Positions 1-8,392 of a stretch of 61,957 nt of DNA are shown here, piece after piece. Below the pieces are notes generated by a model. The model did no database searches and was not told the origin of the DNA. It was given only the letters and a program-made list of their open reading frames with translations. Position numbers and translations under genes: made by a program. Position 1 is the first letter of the stretch. Every line of letters starts with the position of its first letter. Where the stretch lies: contig JBGQBN010000020.1 in assembly GCA_041494805.1 (NCBI GenBank), positions 1 to 61,957 on the forward strand. The letters run 5' to 3'. The stretch comes from JBGQBN01 sp041494805 (GTDB lineage: Bacteria; Acidobacteriota; Terriglobia; Terriglobales; Acidobacteriaceae).

Positions 1-97
1 ACTCGATTTGCGCTGGACACCTCCCCGCTCCCGCGACGAGCTTCACCGCTGAGATAGCGTGCGGTTGTGGCCTGCGGCGAGCGTATAGACTTGAATC

Positions 98-2251
98 ATG
101 ACCACCTCCACCACCAACTCCCTCGCCCGCGCCTCCTCCGCCTACCTGCGCTCCGCCATGCACCAGCCCATCCAATGGCATGAGTGGGGTGAGGAAGCCT
201 TCGCCACTGCCCAGCGCGAGAATAAGCCCATCCTGCTCGACATTGGCGCGGTCTGGTGCCACTGGTGCCACGTCATGGACCGCGAATCCTACGACGATCT
301 CGAAGTCGCGCAGATCGTAAACGAGCGCTTCATCGCCGTGAAGGTAGACCGCGACGAGCGCCCCGACATCGACAGCCGCTATCAGGTGGCGGTGAGCGCC
401 ATCAGCGGACAAGGGGGCTGGCCGCTCACCGCCTTTCTCACGTCCGACGGCAAACCGTTTTACGGCGGCACCTACTTCCCTCCTAGCGACCAATACGGGC
501 GCCCCAGCTTCAAACGGGTGCTGCGGTCGATCGCTGACGCCTATCGCGAAAAGAATGTCGACGTGGTGGAGCAGGCAAAGATGGTCGAAGGCTCCATTTC
601 ACAAGCAGAATCGTTTGCCGGACGCAGCACCGAGTTTTCGCCTGGCGTGATTACTACGATCGTGAAGTCGGTGCTGGGTATGTTCGATGAAACAAATGGC
701 GGCTTCGGAAGCGCTCCCAAGTTTCCTCACCCTGCCGCTCTCGATCTTTTGATTGATCAGTACTCCCGCTCGGGCGACCAACAGCTGCGCGATGTGTTCG
801 TCGCGACGCTCGAGAAAATGGCCCGCGGCGGCGTGTACGACCAGCTGGCCGGGGGATTTCATCGCTACTCGGTGGACGAACGCTGGATCGTGCCTCACTT
901 CGAGAAGATGTGTTACGACAACTCCGAACTGCTGAAGAATTATGTGCACGCGTATCAAGCGACCGGATCGGAGTTCTTTGCCGACGTGACCCGCGACATC
1001 ATTCGCTGGATGGACGAGTGGCTGAGTGACCGCGAGCATGGCGGCTTCTACGCCTCGCAGGACGCGGACTACTCCATGGACGACGATGGCGACTACTTCA
1101 CCTGGACTCTTCCGGAAACACAGTCGGTCCTAACCGGGGAAGAAGCCAGTATCGCCTGCCTGTATTACGACATCAACGAAGTCGGCGAGATGCATCACAA
1201 CCCAGCCAAGAACGTCCTCTACATACGCGCCTCCGTGGAGGAGATTGCCAGGCGCCTGAGCGTAACGCCCGAGCGCGTGCAGAATCTGCTGCAATCGGCG
1301 AAGCAGAAGATGTACGCCGCCCGCCTGCAGCGGCCCACTCCATATGTGGACAAAACGGTGTATGTAGGCTGGAATGCGCTTTGCGTTTCGGCTTATCTCG
1401 AAGCCGCAAAGGTTCTGCGGCTCGAGCCGGCGCGGCATTTCGCCTTGCGCTCGCTGGACCGCATCCTGGCCGAGGGTTGGCGGCCGGAGCGCGGATTGCT
1501 GCATGTGATTGCCTACTCCGATCCGCAAGCCGAGCGCCGCGAAATTCCAGGGCTGCTCGACGACTACGCTTTCACAGCGGTCGCTTGCCTGGATGCCTAC
1601 GAAGCTACCGCCGACCTCAGCTACTTCAACTTCGCGCGGCGCATCACAGACGCGATGGTGGACCGGTTCTTCGATCCTGTATCCGGCGGTTTCTTTGACA
1701 CGCAAAAAGCTTCGGCAGAGGATCCGAAAGCTCTGGGCGTGTTGGGCGCGCGCCGCAAGCCGTTCCAGGATTCTCCCACGCCCGCGGGGAATTCGGTTGC
1801 CGCCGTCGCGCTGTTGCGGCTTCACGCTTACACCCACGAACCCGGCTACCGCGACAAAGCGGAGCAGACCCTCGAAGTCCTCGCCGGGCTGGCTGGGCAG
1901 TACGGAATGTTCGCCGCCACCTACGGCATTGCCGCGGTACATCTCTCGCAGCCCCACACCCAAGTCATCATCATCGGGGACGGCGATCCGGCGGACCGGC
2001 TCTACCACGCAGCCATAGCTCCCTTCGCTTTTAGCAAAGCAGTGGTCAGGCTGGCGCCCAACGAGGTGGTTCCGCGGAACCTTCCTCCCGCGCTGGCGGA
2101 AACGATCCCGCACTTGGCCATTTTCAGAGAAGAAAGAAGTCAGGAAGAGAAAACCGTGGCCGTGATCTGCTCCGGATTTTCCTGCCAGCCGCCTATCTCC
2201 GATCCGGAAGACCTGGCGCGACGTCTGCGCCCCGCGTTGGCCAAGAGCTGA
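98..2251 (+). CDS. yyaL: YyaL/SPATA20-type thioredoxin-fold protein (DUF255)
   Basis: This 717-residue protein begins with a thioredoxin-like DUF255 domain. A WCHWC motif lies at residues 53-57, followed by HVMDRESYDD, a family hallmark. The rest is a long alpha/alpha-barrel region resembling N-acylglucosamine 2-epimerases (for example GGFHRYSVDERWIVPHFEKM around residues 250-270). The length is about normal for the family. The start precedes the usual N-terminal SxYLxxAxxxPxxW block, so ATG 98 fits, although no clear Shine-Dalgarno is present. The true substrate of YyaL-type proteins is unsettled, and a redox or sugar-isomerase role is only suggested by the folds. It is transcribed convergently with the small exported peptide that follows. 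Family assignment is confident; function is not. Confidence 0.93.
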   Translation: MTTSTTNSLARASSAYLRSAMHQPIQWHEWGEEAFATAQRENKPILLDIGAVWCHWCHVMDRESYDDLEVAQIVNERFIAVKVDRDERPDIDSRYQVAVSAISGQGGWPLTAFLTSDGKPFYGGTYFPPSDQYGRPSFKRVLRSIADAYREKNVDVVEQAKMVEGSISQAESFAGRSTEFSPGVITTIVKSVLGMFDETNGGFGSAPKFPHPAALDLLIDQYSRSGDQQLRDVFVATLEKMARGGVYDQLAGGFHRYSVDERWIVPHFEKMCYDNSELLKNYVHAYQATGSEFFADVTRDIIRWMDEWLSDREHGGFYASQDADYSMDDDGDYFTWTLPETQSVLTGEEASIACLYYDINEVGEMHHNPAKNVLYIRASVEEIARRLSVTPERVQNLLQSAKQKMYAARLQRPTPYVDKTVYVGWNALCVSAYLEAAKVLRLEPARHFALRSLDRILAEGWRPERGLLHVIAYSDPQAERREIPGLLDDYAFTAVACLDAYEATADLSYFNFARRITDAMVDRFFDPVSGGFFDTQKASAEDPKALGVLGARRKPFQDSPTPAGNSVAAVALLRLHAYTHEPGYRDKAEQTLEVLAGLAGQYGMFAATYGIAAVHLSQPHTQVIIIGDGDPADRLYHAAIAPFAFSKAVVRLAPNEVVPRNLPPALAETIPHLAIFREERSQEEKTVAVICSGFSCQPPISDPEDLARRLRPALAKS

Positions 2252-2301
2252 AAAAACTTGCCCGGGACTGCCCCAATAACGGAACTGCCCCAATAAAAAG
2301 A

Positions 2302-2334
2302 GGGCTGACCATGTCTTTCGCAAACGGTCAGCCC
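2302..2334. terminator. Hairpin after yyaL
   Basis: A perfect 9-bp inverted repeat (GGGCTGACC / GGTCAGCCC) with a 15-nt loop lies 50 bp past the yyaL stop, between converging genes. There is no clean T-run, so it may be a weak or factor-dependent terminator. Just upstream the 13-mer ACTGCCCCAATAA occurs twice in tandem. Confidence 0.4.
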
Positions 2335-2346
2335 TACGAAAATCCA

Positions 2347-2365
2347 GAGCCGCTTGAAGCGGCTC
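2347..2365 (-). terminator. Hairpin downstream of the small exported peptide
   Basis: A perfect 8-bp stem (GAGCCGCT / AGCGGCTC) with a 3-nt loop starts 17 bp after the stop codon of the leftward peptide gene. On the minus strand it is followed by TGGATTTTC, a short T-rich tract. It is a likely terminator of the peptide transcript. Confidence 0.5.
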
Positions 2366-2381
2366 AAGCTAGGCGGAGGTC

Positions 2382-2525
2382 TTAGCCTCCCGGCCCGCAG
2401 CCTTTCTTGGGATTGCATGACGGGATCGGTCCGCCATCCTTTGCGTGAAGCATCGGAGTGGCAACCGCCGCGTACGTGCAAACCAAACCTACCATCAGGA
2501 TCAACATCCTGATCGCACGTTTCAT
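2382..2525 (-). CDS. Small exported peptide, 47 residues
   Basis: ATG 2525 is preceded by AAGGAG at ideal spacing, so the start is internal to a longer reading frame that begins at 2573. The product has a basic start (MKRAIR), a hydrophobic segment at about residues 6-22, and a mature tail of about 22 residues ending NPKKGCGPGG with two cysteines (SCNPKKGC). This layout suggests a signal peptide with a short secreted, possibly disulfide-bonded, peptide. A TATAAT-like -10 box lies about 57 bp upstream and a hairpin follows the stop, so it looks like a one-gene transcript. I do not recognise the family. Export is inferred from the hydrophobic segment only. Confidence 0.65.
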   Translation of the reverse strand: MKRAIRMLILMVGLVCTYAAVATPMLHAKDGGPIPSCNPKKGCGPGG

Positions 2526-2581
2526 TGGATTGTTCTCCTTGCGTGCGGGAACCCTGGGAGCGGGAACCCTCACGGGGGCGC

Positions 2582-2587
2582 ATTATA
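2582..2587 (-). promoter_or_regulatory. Putative -10 box for the exported-peptide gene
   Basis: TATAAT on the minus strand lies about 57 bp before ATG 2525. No good -35 hexamer is found 16-18 bp upstream, so an activator or an extended element would be needed. Confidence 0.4.
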
Positions 2588-2936
2588 CAACCCACGAGCA
2601 AGTCTTCCGTGGCAGTTTTTTCTAACCAGCCCCGTTTATCCCTCCGGCTAGATCAAAGTCCGGGCTTCTGAACTGCTTCTTGCCCTGATTTTTCAGTAAG
2701 ATGGAAACACCGCAGAAAAAACGATTTAGTCATGACCGCGGGTCGATTTAGGGCAGCGATCCAGGAAGTTAGTTACGAAATCAGGAAACGCGGACAGAAG
2801 ATCGTAGGGAATAGCTGCAGCCGGCTAGGTCCATATTTCTGAATTGTCGTGCAGGAATAGTCGGCGTTTCGGAGCGGGTTTGGGTTCGCCGAGTTTGGGG
2901 CTCACGATCATCTCTACCTGTCCCACATTTTATCCG
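2588..2936. other. Intergenic stretch with no gene seen
   Basis: About 350 bp lie between the promoter of the exported peptide and the 3' end of the next leftward gene. I see no convincing coding frame, RNA gene or strong hairpin here. Confidence 0.5.
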
Positions 2937-3857
2937 CTAGGTCTTGGAGGGCAGGTTAAGCCGGGTACGAACCTCGATGGAGGACGACGATGACATGGTG
3001 TGGGAAGTCAACTCTGCGTCCGCGGTCTCCGTGGGCGCAGATTCTCCGTTGGTGCGCGAGAATGCCCGATCCACCATGCCTTCAAACATCGGGATCAGGG
3101 AATCGGCGGATGCCGGTTGTTGCAGATCGGTCAGGCTCCGGTCCCAGCGCTGCGACATCAGCAGGCTGGCCGGGTCGTCCCGGCTCGGGCTCTTCGACAG
3201 TGCGAATCCGAGCCAGATGAGCACCGTGCAGTTATAAGCGGCCATGTTGGTCAGGCTTACCTGGATTTCGCTCATGTACGCCGCCGCACGCAGCGCGATC
3301 AGCATCAGTTCTATGATGGCAAAACTGCCAAAACCGAGGGCGATGCCGAAACTATGTTGCCGCCGGGACACTCCCAGATACCTGGAAAAGACCAGCAAGA
3401 ACAGAATCAGGCCGACCTGGGTCACGCGGATGCAGCGTTGTACCGTCAGCACGGCTTGAACCAGCGGCCCCTGCTCGGTCGCCGGGCTCGCTGCCGCCAC
3501 TACCACCGCCACCAGCAGCATGACCAAACCCGCCCATTTGAACAGGACCGACCCCAGGTCCCGGAGCGCATGGTAGGGCCGAAACACGTCCAGAAAAATC
3601 TCGTGAATGACTTTGAACCCGATCACCACGCTGATCCCAATACAAATCCAGTAGGTGTAGAAGAAAAGCTCGTAATTGCCAAACCGGTAGATGGGGTAGA
3701 CCGTGGCAAATATCAGGATCTGCGACAGAAGATAAACAAAAAAGACGGGAAATGTTCGATGCAGTTTGCGCCGGAACATCACTCCGGCAACGCACATCTG
3801 CAGGACCGGATGGGCCATCCACAATGCGTTATAGGCGAACTCGATTCGGGGGTTCAT
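2937..3857 (-). CDS. Seven-helix membrane protein of unknown function
   Basis: This 306-residue protein is strongly hydrophobic over its first 225 residues. About seven membrane segments can be traced, near residues 12-28, 36-58, 66-84, 105-124, 140-160, 170-190 and 205-222. A polar tail of about 80 residues follows, rich in Ser and Thr and with an SSSSSIEVRTR stretch near the end. It has no motif I recognise. Such 7-TM proteins with a short polar tail are frequent in acidobacteria, but that is a general impression. It lies downstream of the leftward CBS gene with a 175-bp gap that contains a palindrome, so it probably has its own promoter. Confidence 0.75.
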   Translation of the reverse strand: MNPRIEFAYNALWMAHPVLQMCVAGVMFRRKLHRTFPVFFVYLLSQILIFATVYPIYRFGNYELFFYTYWICIGISVVIGFKVIHEIFLDVFRPYHALRDLGSVLFKWAGLVMLLVAVVVAAASPATEQGPLVQAVLTVQRCIRVTQVGLILFLLVFSRYLGVSRRQHSFGIALGFGSFAIIELMLIALRAAAYMSEIQVSLTNMAAYNCTVLIWLGFALSKSPSRDDPASLLMSQRWDRSLTDLQQPASADSLIPMFEGMVDRAFSRTNGESAPTETADAELTSHTMSSSSSIEVRTRLNLPSKT

Positions 3858-3968
3858 CAGAGCGCTCTACCGCAATCCCACTGATAATTACGCTTGCCAG
3901 CCTACACCGACACATTCCTCTCCCAATACGAAACCTTAGCAGTTCCAGCCCAATGGTCAATGTACCAA

Positions 3969-3992
3969 GGTAACCATGGGTAACAGTTACCC
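3969..3992. promoter_or_regulatory. GGTAACC / GGGTAACAGTTACCC palindromic site
   Basis: A perfect 15-bp palindrome with a single central base (GGGTAAC-A-GTTACCC, 3978-3992) is preceded at 3969-3975 by the related GGTAACC. The cluster lies about 110 bp upstream of the start of the 7-TM gene. It could be an operator for a dimeric regulator; nothing in the sequence identifies the protein. Confidence 0.35.
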
Positions 3993-4033
3993 GGGGGTCG
4001 CTGGGGGATGGTTACAGCGGAGAAAGCCAACCT

Positions 4034-4465
4034 TCACACTTCTGGAGACGCCTGTATGTAGGCGCGCATCATCCGGACTTCGTCGTCCTTTTCGTCGAGG
4101 TGATGCAACATCAGGTCGCGCAGCGAGACCAGCCCGCGGAGTTGCTGGCCCTCACACACCGGCAGATGCCGAAAGCCGTGGCGGCGCATGAGAACCATGC
4201 AGTTTTCCAGGTCCTCCTGCGGGCCCACGGTCAGGGGATTGTCGGTCATGACTTCCGCGACGCGAGTGGTCCGCGGATCTTTGCCTTCGACCACCACCCG
4301 CTTCATCAGGTCACGTTCCGAAAAAATGCCCACCAGAAGGCCGTCGCGGAGCACCGGCACCGCGCCGATGTTACGCGCCACCATGGCCTGTGCCACGTCG
4401 AACACGGTCTGACTGGCTTCCACGCGGTATGTGTCCTGATTCTTAATCAGGTCGTAGATATGCAT
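4034..4465 (-). CDS. CBS-domain-pair protein
   Basis: ATG 4465 has a strong GGAGGTGG Shine-Dalgarno 6 bp upstream. The frame could be extended to 4795, but that would run into the DUF58 gene. The 143-residue product is almost entirely a tandem CBS (Bateman) module. CBS1 spans residues 8-60 (NIGAVPVL...GIFSERDLMKRV) and CBS2 spans about 70-125 (HGFRHLPVCEGQQLRGLVSLRDLM). Such stand-alone pairs usually bind adenine nucleotides and sense energy state or regulate a partner. Here the partner is unknown. It lies about 230 bp downstream of the DUF58 gene on the same strand. The domain call is confident. Confidence 0.9.
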   Translation of the reverse strand: MHIYDLIKNQDTYRVEASQTVFDVAQAMVARNIGAVPVLRDGLLVGIFSERDLMKRVVVEGKDPRTTRVAEVMTDNPLTVGPQEDLENCMVLMRRHGFRHLPVCEGQQLRGLVSLRDLMLHHLDEKDDEVRMMRAYIQASPEV

Positions 4466-4697
4466 TTGCCACCTCCGGGCCCCGATTTTCAGCCCCACCC
4501 CAGCAGGGTGCACGCGAGCGCGAGTATATGACGAAAACCATCCGCGGGAAAGAGGCCGAATCACTTCCGCCCCGTTTTTTCTCAAACCGGGAAAGGCCAC
4601 GGAGCGGCGCAGGAATGCAAGCCAGGGCATGAGCCTTGGTTCATAGAGTCCAAGCTCACGAGCCCCATAGAGGCGAAAGACCTGTTCGCGCGCTACC

Positions 4698-6137
4698 CTA
4701 CGCTTTCTGTCCAATGAACACGAAATACGAGCAGGCCCAAAGCGCGGTGGGAATGGTCCCGCGCGGGCGGGCAGTAAGAATGATGTTGTAGTCATCCGAG
4801 ATCTGCAGGCCTTCCATCACCGAAGCTAAGGACCGCGGTTCGACCACCGCCATGTAGGTCAGGAACTGATGGATGTCGGCTCCGCCGTCGTATCCCTGCG
4901 CCACAAAAGAAATGTCGGTATTCAGTTCTGCGAAATGCCAGCCTAGCGATGCCGCCAGCGCGACCGCGCCCTCATACGCTCCTGCGGAAACGGCGCCGGG
5001 GGCGGGGTTGTCGAACACAATCCGCAGCTTGCGTTCGTCCTCACGGCTGAACTCGCGCACTTTGAGCGAGCCAGACTTGGCCGTGGCCTTCCAGTCCACA
5101 TGGCGTGCTGAATCCTCCGGCATGTATTCCCGGATGCGATACAAATCGGAACCCCGCCCGCGGGTGAAGGTTTCAAACTCGCCGGTGACCAGCGGAAGTA
5201 TCTCGAAGAATTCGTCGGTGGGCTCGACTGGCGGATACACGATGATCTCGCGGGCCAGAGGCACACGCCGCGTCTTGGTCAGAAACGCAAACGGAAAACG
5301 CGTGGCCAAACCAAAGCTCTCTTGCTGGTAACGTCCGCGACGCTCAAAGCAGAGTTCGAGATCCGCCATCAGTTCGCCGCCCGCTGGAATGTAGGGGAAG
5401 TAAGCCGGCCCCTTGAAGATGCCCGGCCGGGGAGCAGGTTCGGCCACGCGTCGCAATTGACGGTCGGGCAAGCAGAACCACTGCGTCTCCCGCGGACGCC
5501 ACGGCGGAAAGCCAAACGTCGTGGGCATCAGACGCCAGTGCTCTCTGGACTTCACCCTCTTCGCGGTGACTACGTTGATCGAAAACGAGGGCAGCCAGCG
5601 CCGCGGATTTCGTAACACAATTCTTCCCAGCATGGGCCGGCCGGCGAAAACGTGCTCGGGCAAGCGCACGTCCAGCACCAGATCGCGCAGCACCATAGCC
5701 GACGCGACACCGGAAACCAGAATCGCGGCCAGCATCGCCGCAACAATGATGTAAAGCAGGTTGTTGCCCGCGTTGAGAGCCGCGATCCCAATCAACAGGA
5801 CGGTCACCACGTAGACCACTCCGACCCGAGTCACGTCGTAATTGAAGGCCTCACGGATGCGCGCCGCGGCAACCCGGCGTGCCAGGTAGGGCACCGTGGT
5901 CAAGCCCACGATCGTAGCCAGCAACAACGCAGCCGAAGCCAGGATCAGCGTGGCCCAGAGATTGCCGGACTCGCGGGCGACTGTCGAAAAGAGGGCGGCT
6001 CCGAAAGCCAGGACCAGGCCCGCGATCGCGAGCAGAAAGCGCACCCACACTTCTGAAATCCCCCAACGCTGGAAGCGAGTGGGACGGCCCAGGCCGGAGA
6101 CAGTTGGCGGCTCAGTGGACTGCAAGAGGTCAGGCAT
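4698..6137 (-). CDS. DUF58 domain membrane-anchored protein
   Basis: This 479-residue protein has hydrophobic segments near residues 30-50, 58-80 and 105-150, then a soluble part. The DUF58 signature (GRGSDLYRIREYMPEDSARHVDW, then KATAKSGSLKVREF) lies at roughly residues 330-367. DUF58 proteins carry a vWA-like fold and are normally encoded beside MoxR ATPases and vWA/transglutaminase genes. None of those partners is visible in the flanking genes, so this is a detached copy. A role in envelope complex assembly is the usual suggestion but is not shown here. Confidence 0.88.
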   Translation of the reverse strand: MPDLLQSTEPPTVSGLGRPTRFQRWGISEVWVRFLLAIAGLVLAFGAALFSTVARESGNLWATLILASAALLLATIVGLTTVPYLARRVAAARIREAFNYDVTRVGVVYVVTVLLIGIAALNAGNNLLYIIVAAMLAAILVSGVASAMVLRDLVLDVRLPEHVFAGRPMLGRIVLRNPRRWLPSFSINVVTAKRVKSREHWRLMPTTFGFPPWRPRETQWFCLPDRQLRRVAEPAPRPGIFKGPAYFPYIPAGGELMADLELCFERRGRYQQESFGLATRFPFAFLTKTRRVPLAREIIVYPPVEPTDEFFEILPLVTGEFETFTRGRGSDLYRIREYMPEDSARHVDWKATAKSGSLKVREFSREDERKLRIVFDNPAPGAVSAGAYEGAVALAASLGWHFAELNTDISFVAQGYDGGADIHQFLTYMAVVEPRSLASVMEGLQISDDYNIILTARPRGTIPTALWACSYFVFIGQKA

Positions 6138-6183
6138 GTGCGGGATTCGCTGGCTTCGAGGTTAGCACCGCCCGAAGGCAGCA

Positions 6184-6453
6184 TCAATCGGAGCCGCGTT
6201 GGCGAGAAAGGCGCCGCAACCAGGCGGCGGCCTTGGCGGAAGCCTGGTCTGCCGTACGGCCGATCTTCGGAAAACGCTGGCGCAGCCTGGTTAACAGTTG
6301 ATGCGCCCAGACGTATTCCGACGAGAGCACAATCAGGCCGACCAGAATAAACAGAAAGCCCTGCAGAACCGGCAGAAAAAGACCCACAATCCCCAACACG
6401 ATGAAGCCCCAGCCGACGATCAGGATCAGAACGCGTTTGGCATGGCGGTTCAT
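6184..6453 (-). CDS. PGPGW-type two-helix membrane protein
   Basis: This 89-residue protein has two adjacent hydrophobic segments (residues 7-27 and 30-48) linked by FLPVLQG, then a basic cytoplasmic-looking tail rich in Arg and Lys. This organisation matches the small PGPGW-like transmembrane proteins, although the exact PGPGW motif is not present. It lies 46 bp upstream of the DUF58 gene on the same strand and may be co-transcribed with it. Function unknown. Confidence 0.75.
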   Translation of the reverse strand: MNRHAKRVLILIVGWGFIVLGIVGLFLPVLQGFLFILVGLIVLSSEYVWAHQLLTRLRQRFPKIGRTADQASAKAAAWLRRLSRQRGSD

Positions 6454-6556
6454 GACGGTGTTGACATCCTAACGGATTTCAACCGACAGAGCCGGGGGCA
6501 AGAGCCTCGCACGAAGAACTTCTCTTCACCAGGATCTGAACAAAACTCCTCGCACT

Positions 6557-7174
6557 TCACTTCCGGCCACGCAAAACCTTGTTCCTCTGCCGCCACCAAA
6601 AGAAACCCATCAACGCCAGGGCCGCCACCAGCGTGGCGATATTCACATTCCTGACAATCCAGACCACTTCATCCCAGTGCTTCCCGAAAAAATATCCGGC
6701 GCCGGCGACGACCGTGACCCATACCGCCGCGCCCAGAAAGTTGAACAGAACAAACCTGCGCCAATGCATGCGGAGCACACCCGCCAGGGGCCCAGCGATG
6801 ATCCGCATGCCCGCGATAAAGCGGGCCAGAAAAATCGTGGCCGCGCCGTAACGGGCAAACAGTTCTTCCCCACGTGCGATGCTTGCGGGCTTGATGTGAA
6901 AATTCTTCCGGTAGCGCTCCAGCAGCGGCCGTCCGCCATACCATCCGATGGCGAAGCCGAGATTGTCCCCCATCGTGGCAGCGCAAACTCCAACCAGGAT
7001 GATGGAAGGAAGATGAAGGCGGTGTTCTGAAAAAGCCAGAAAACTGGCCAGGAGCAAGACCGTTTCGCCCGGCACCGGCAGTCCGGCATTCTCCAGCAAC
7101 AGCGCGCCCGCGACCGCCCCGTACCCATAGCGGCCCAGGTATTCACGGAGCAGTTCGAAGAGGTGCTGTTGCAT
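6557..7174 (-). CDS. DedA family membrane protein (SNARE-associated/VTT)
   Basis: The 205-residue product contains the DedA/VTT pattern: an N-terminal ENAGLPVPGE motif (residues 29-38), GDNLGFAIGWYGG, a central FARFIAGMRIIAGPLAG block around residue 115, and several hydrophobic helices. DedA proteins are inner-membrane transporters or scramblases linked to undecaprenyl phosphate or phospholipid flipping, and to pH and drug tolerance in other bacteria. The length is typical. It sits just downstream (42 bp) of the TPR-thioredoxin gene on the same strand. Confidence 0.92.
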   Translation of the reverse strand: MQQHLFELLREYLGRYGYGAVAGALLLENAGLPVPGETVLLLASFLAFSEHRLHLPSIILVGVCAATMGDNLGFAIGWYGGRPLLERYRKNFHIKPASIARGEELFARYGAATIFLARFIAGMRIIAGPLAGVLRMHWRRFVLFNFLGAAVWVTVVAGAGYFFGKHWDEVVWIVRNVNIATLVAALALMGFFWWRQRNKVLRGRK

Positions 7175-7216
7175 AGGAAAATTGATGACGAGTGTCCTGT
7201 GGTTTTCGTGGAGGCG

Positions 7217-8260
7217 TCAGTTTTTCTTGCCACCTTCCAGTTGAGGCAGCAACTTCAAGGTATCCTTCAGGCGGCCGACCACGCTCTGCATCTCATTCAA
7301 GCCGACGATTCGCTGGCGGATGATGCCATCTCCGTCAATCACGAGATAAGTGGGGAACGCTCGTACGGAGAAGGAGTCCATGATGGTGTGGTCCGAGTCC
7401 AGGAATTGCGGCCAGTCCATACCCTTTTTGGCGATAAAGTCCCGCCATGCCTGTTCATCGCTATCGGCGCTAACGCTGAGTAACACCAGCTTGTCGCTTG
7501 AGTATTTTCTCGTAAGGTCCTTCAGTTCCGGCACGGAGGCACGGCAAGGAGGACACCAGGTCGCCCAAAAGTCCAGAACCACAATCTTGCCGGCAAGCTG
7601 CTTGAGAGAAATATCCTGGCCCTGAAGAGTGGTCACATGAAATTCGGGCGCGAAAGCCTCTCGGCCACGCCTGGGCTCGGTGATCAACATTTTCGCCTGC
7701 TCCGCCATCGGTTCCCCGGGACCCAGGCTCAGGCACGTCTTCAGTTCCACGATTGCCTCGCCGTCCTTTGATTGCCGGAGCAGGGCCACGGCAAGGTCCA
7801 TGTGACCGGAGGGCACACCGGGGTCGAGACTTACCGCAGTGCGGTACTCGGCTTCCGCCTGCCCAGGCTTCTTAGCGTCGGTTTCGCCGAATGCTAAAAG
7901 CGTGTTTCCTTTCAGTCTGTGAGCAGACGCTTTCGTCGAATCGTCGGCTGCGGAAGCAATAGCCCGGTCGCTGCTGTCCAGCGCTTTGTCCAAATCTTGC
8001 ATTCGCAAATACGCAGACGCCATTCCCAAGTAGCAATCGGCACAGGAATTCTTTTGCAGCTTGTTCGCCTTCTTGAAGGCATCCACTGCGTCCTTGTATT
8101 TCCTGGCTTGCAGCGCATCCCGGCCGCGCTGGAACTCTTGCTGGAATGCAGGATTGGCTGGCGTTTGGCTTGGTTGCGACCCGAGAGGGAGCACCACTGA
8201 CACAACGACCGCGCAGTGGATGAGAAATGAGGCTCCATTTCGCCTTTTCATTACTGACAT
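7217..8260 (-). CDS. TPR-containing TlpA-like thioredoxin
   Basis: The 347-residue protein has a signal or anchor segment at residues 12-26, then TPR-like helical repeats (about 40-180), then a TlpA/ResA-type thioredoxin domain with active site WCPPC at 235-239. The SxRAFPTYLVIDGDG stretch supplies the cis-proline region. Such proteins work outside the cytoplasm in thiol-disulfide exchange, often for cytochrome c or oxidase maturation. The TPR part suggests docking to a partner. The start is the first ATG after the upstream gap; an ATG at codon 4 is an alternative. Confidence 0.9.
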   Translation of the reverse strand: MSVMKRRNGASFLIHCAVVVSVVLPLGSQPSQTPANPAFQQEFQRGRDALQARKYKDAVDAFKKANKLQKNSCADCYLGMASAYLRMQDLDKALDSSDRAIASAADDSTKASAHRLKGNTLLAFGETDAKKPGQAEAEYRTAVSLDPGVPSGHMDLAVALLRQSKDGEAIVELKTCLSLGPGEPMAEQAKMLITEPRRGREAFAPEFHVTTLQGQDISLKQLAGKIVVLDFWATWCPPCRASVPELKDLTRKYSSDKLVLLSVSADSDEQAWRDFIAKKGMDWPQFLDSDHTIMDSFSVRAFPTYLVIDGDGIIRQRIVGLNEMQSVVGRLKDTLKLLPQLEGGKKN

Positions 8261-8336
8261 CCTGGGCCGTCCGGCAAAGGCTTCAGACAGATAGCGATGC
8301 CCTCCCGGGAGCGGCGACTTGCGGGCTGCGATCTTA

Positions 8337-8381
8337 CCAGATTTGCCCCTTCCAGATTTGCCCCTTCCAGATCGGTCCCTT
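8337..8381. repeat. Three tandem 15-bp units
   Basis: The unit CCAGATTTGCCCCTT occurs twice perfectly and a third time as CCAGATCGGTCCCTT. It lies just past the stop of the alpha/beta-hydrolase gene. Read on the minus strand in one frame it gives the pentapeptide-repeat pattern DLEGANLEGANL, but no complete gene goes with it. Confidence 0.8.
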
Positions 8382-8392
8382 CGATTCCGCGC

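Noticed and set aside
1130..2323. 397-residue minus-strand frame opposite yyaL
   Set aside because: Shadow of the strongly supported YyaL frame.
3000..3884. 294-residue plus-strand frame opposite the 7-TM gene
   Set aside because: Antisense shadow: composition rich in Gln, His and Arg typical of reverse reading, no ribosome site; the minus-strand frame has clear membrane helices.
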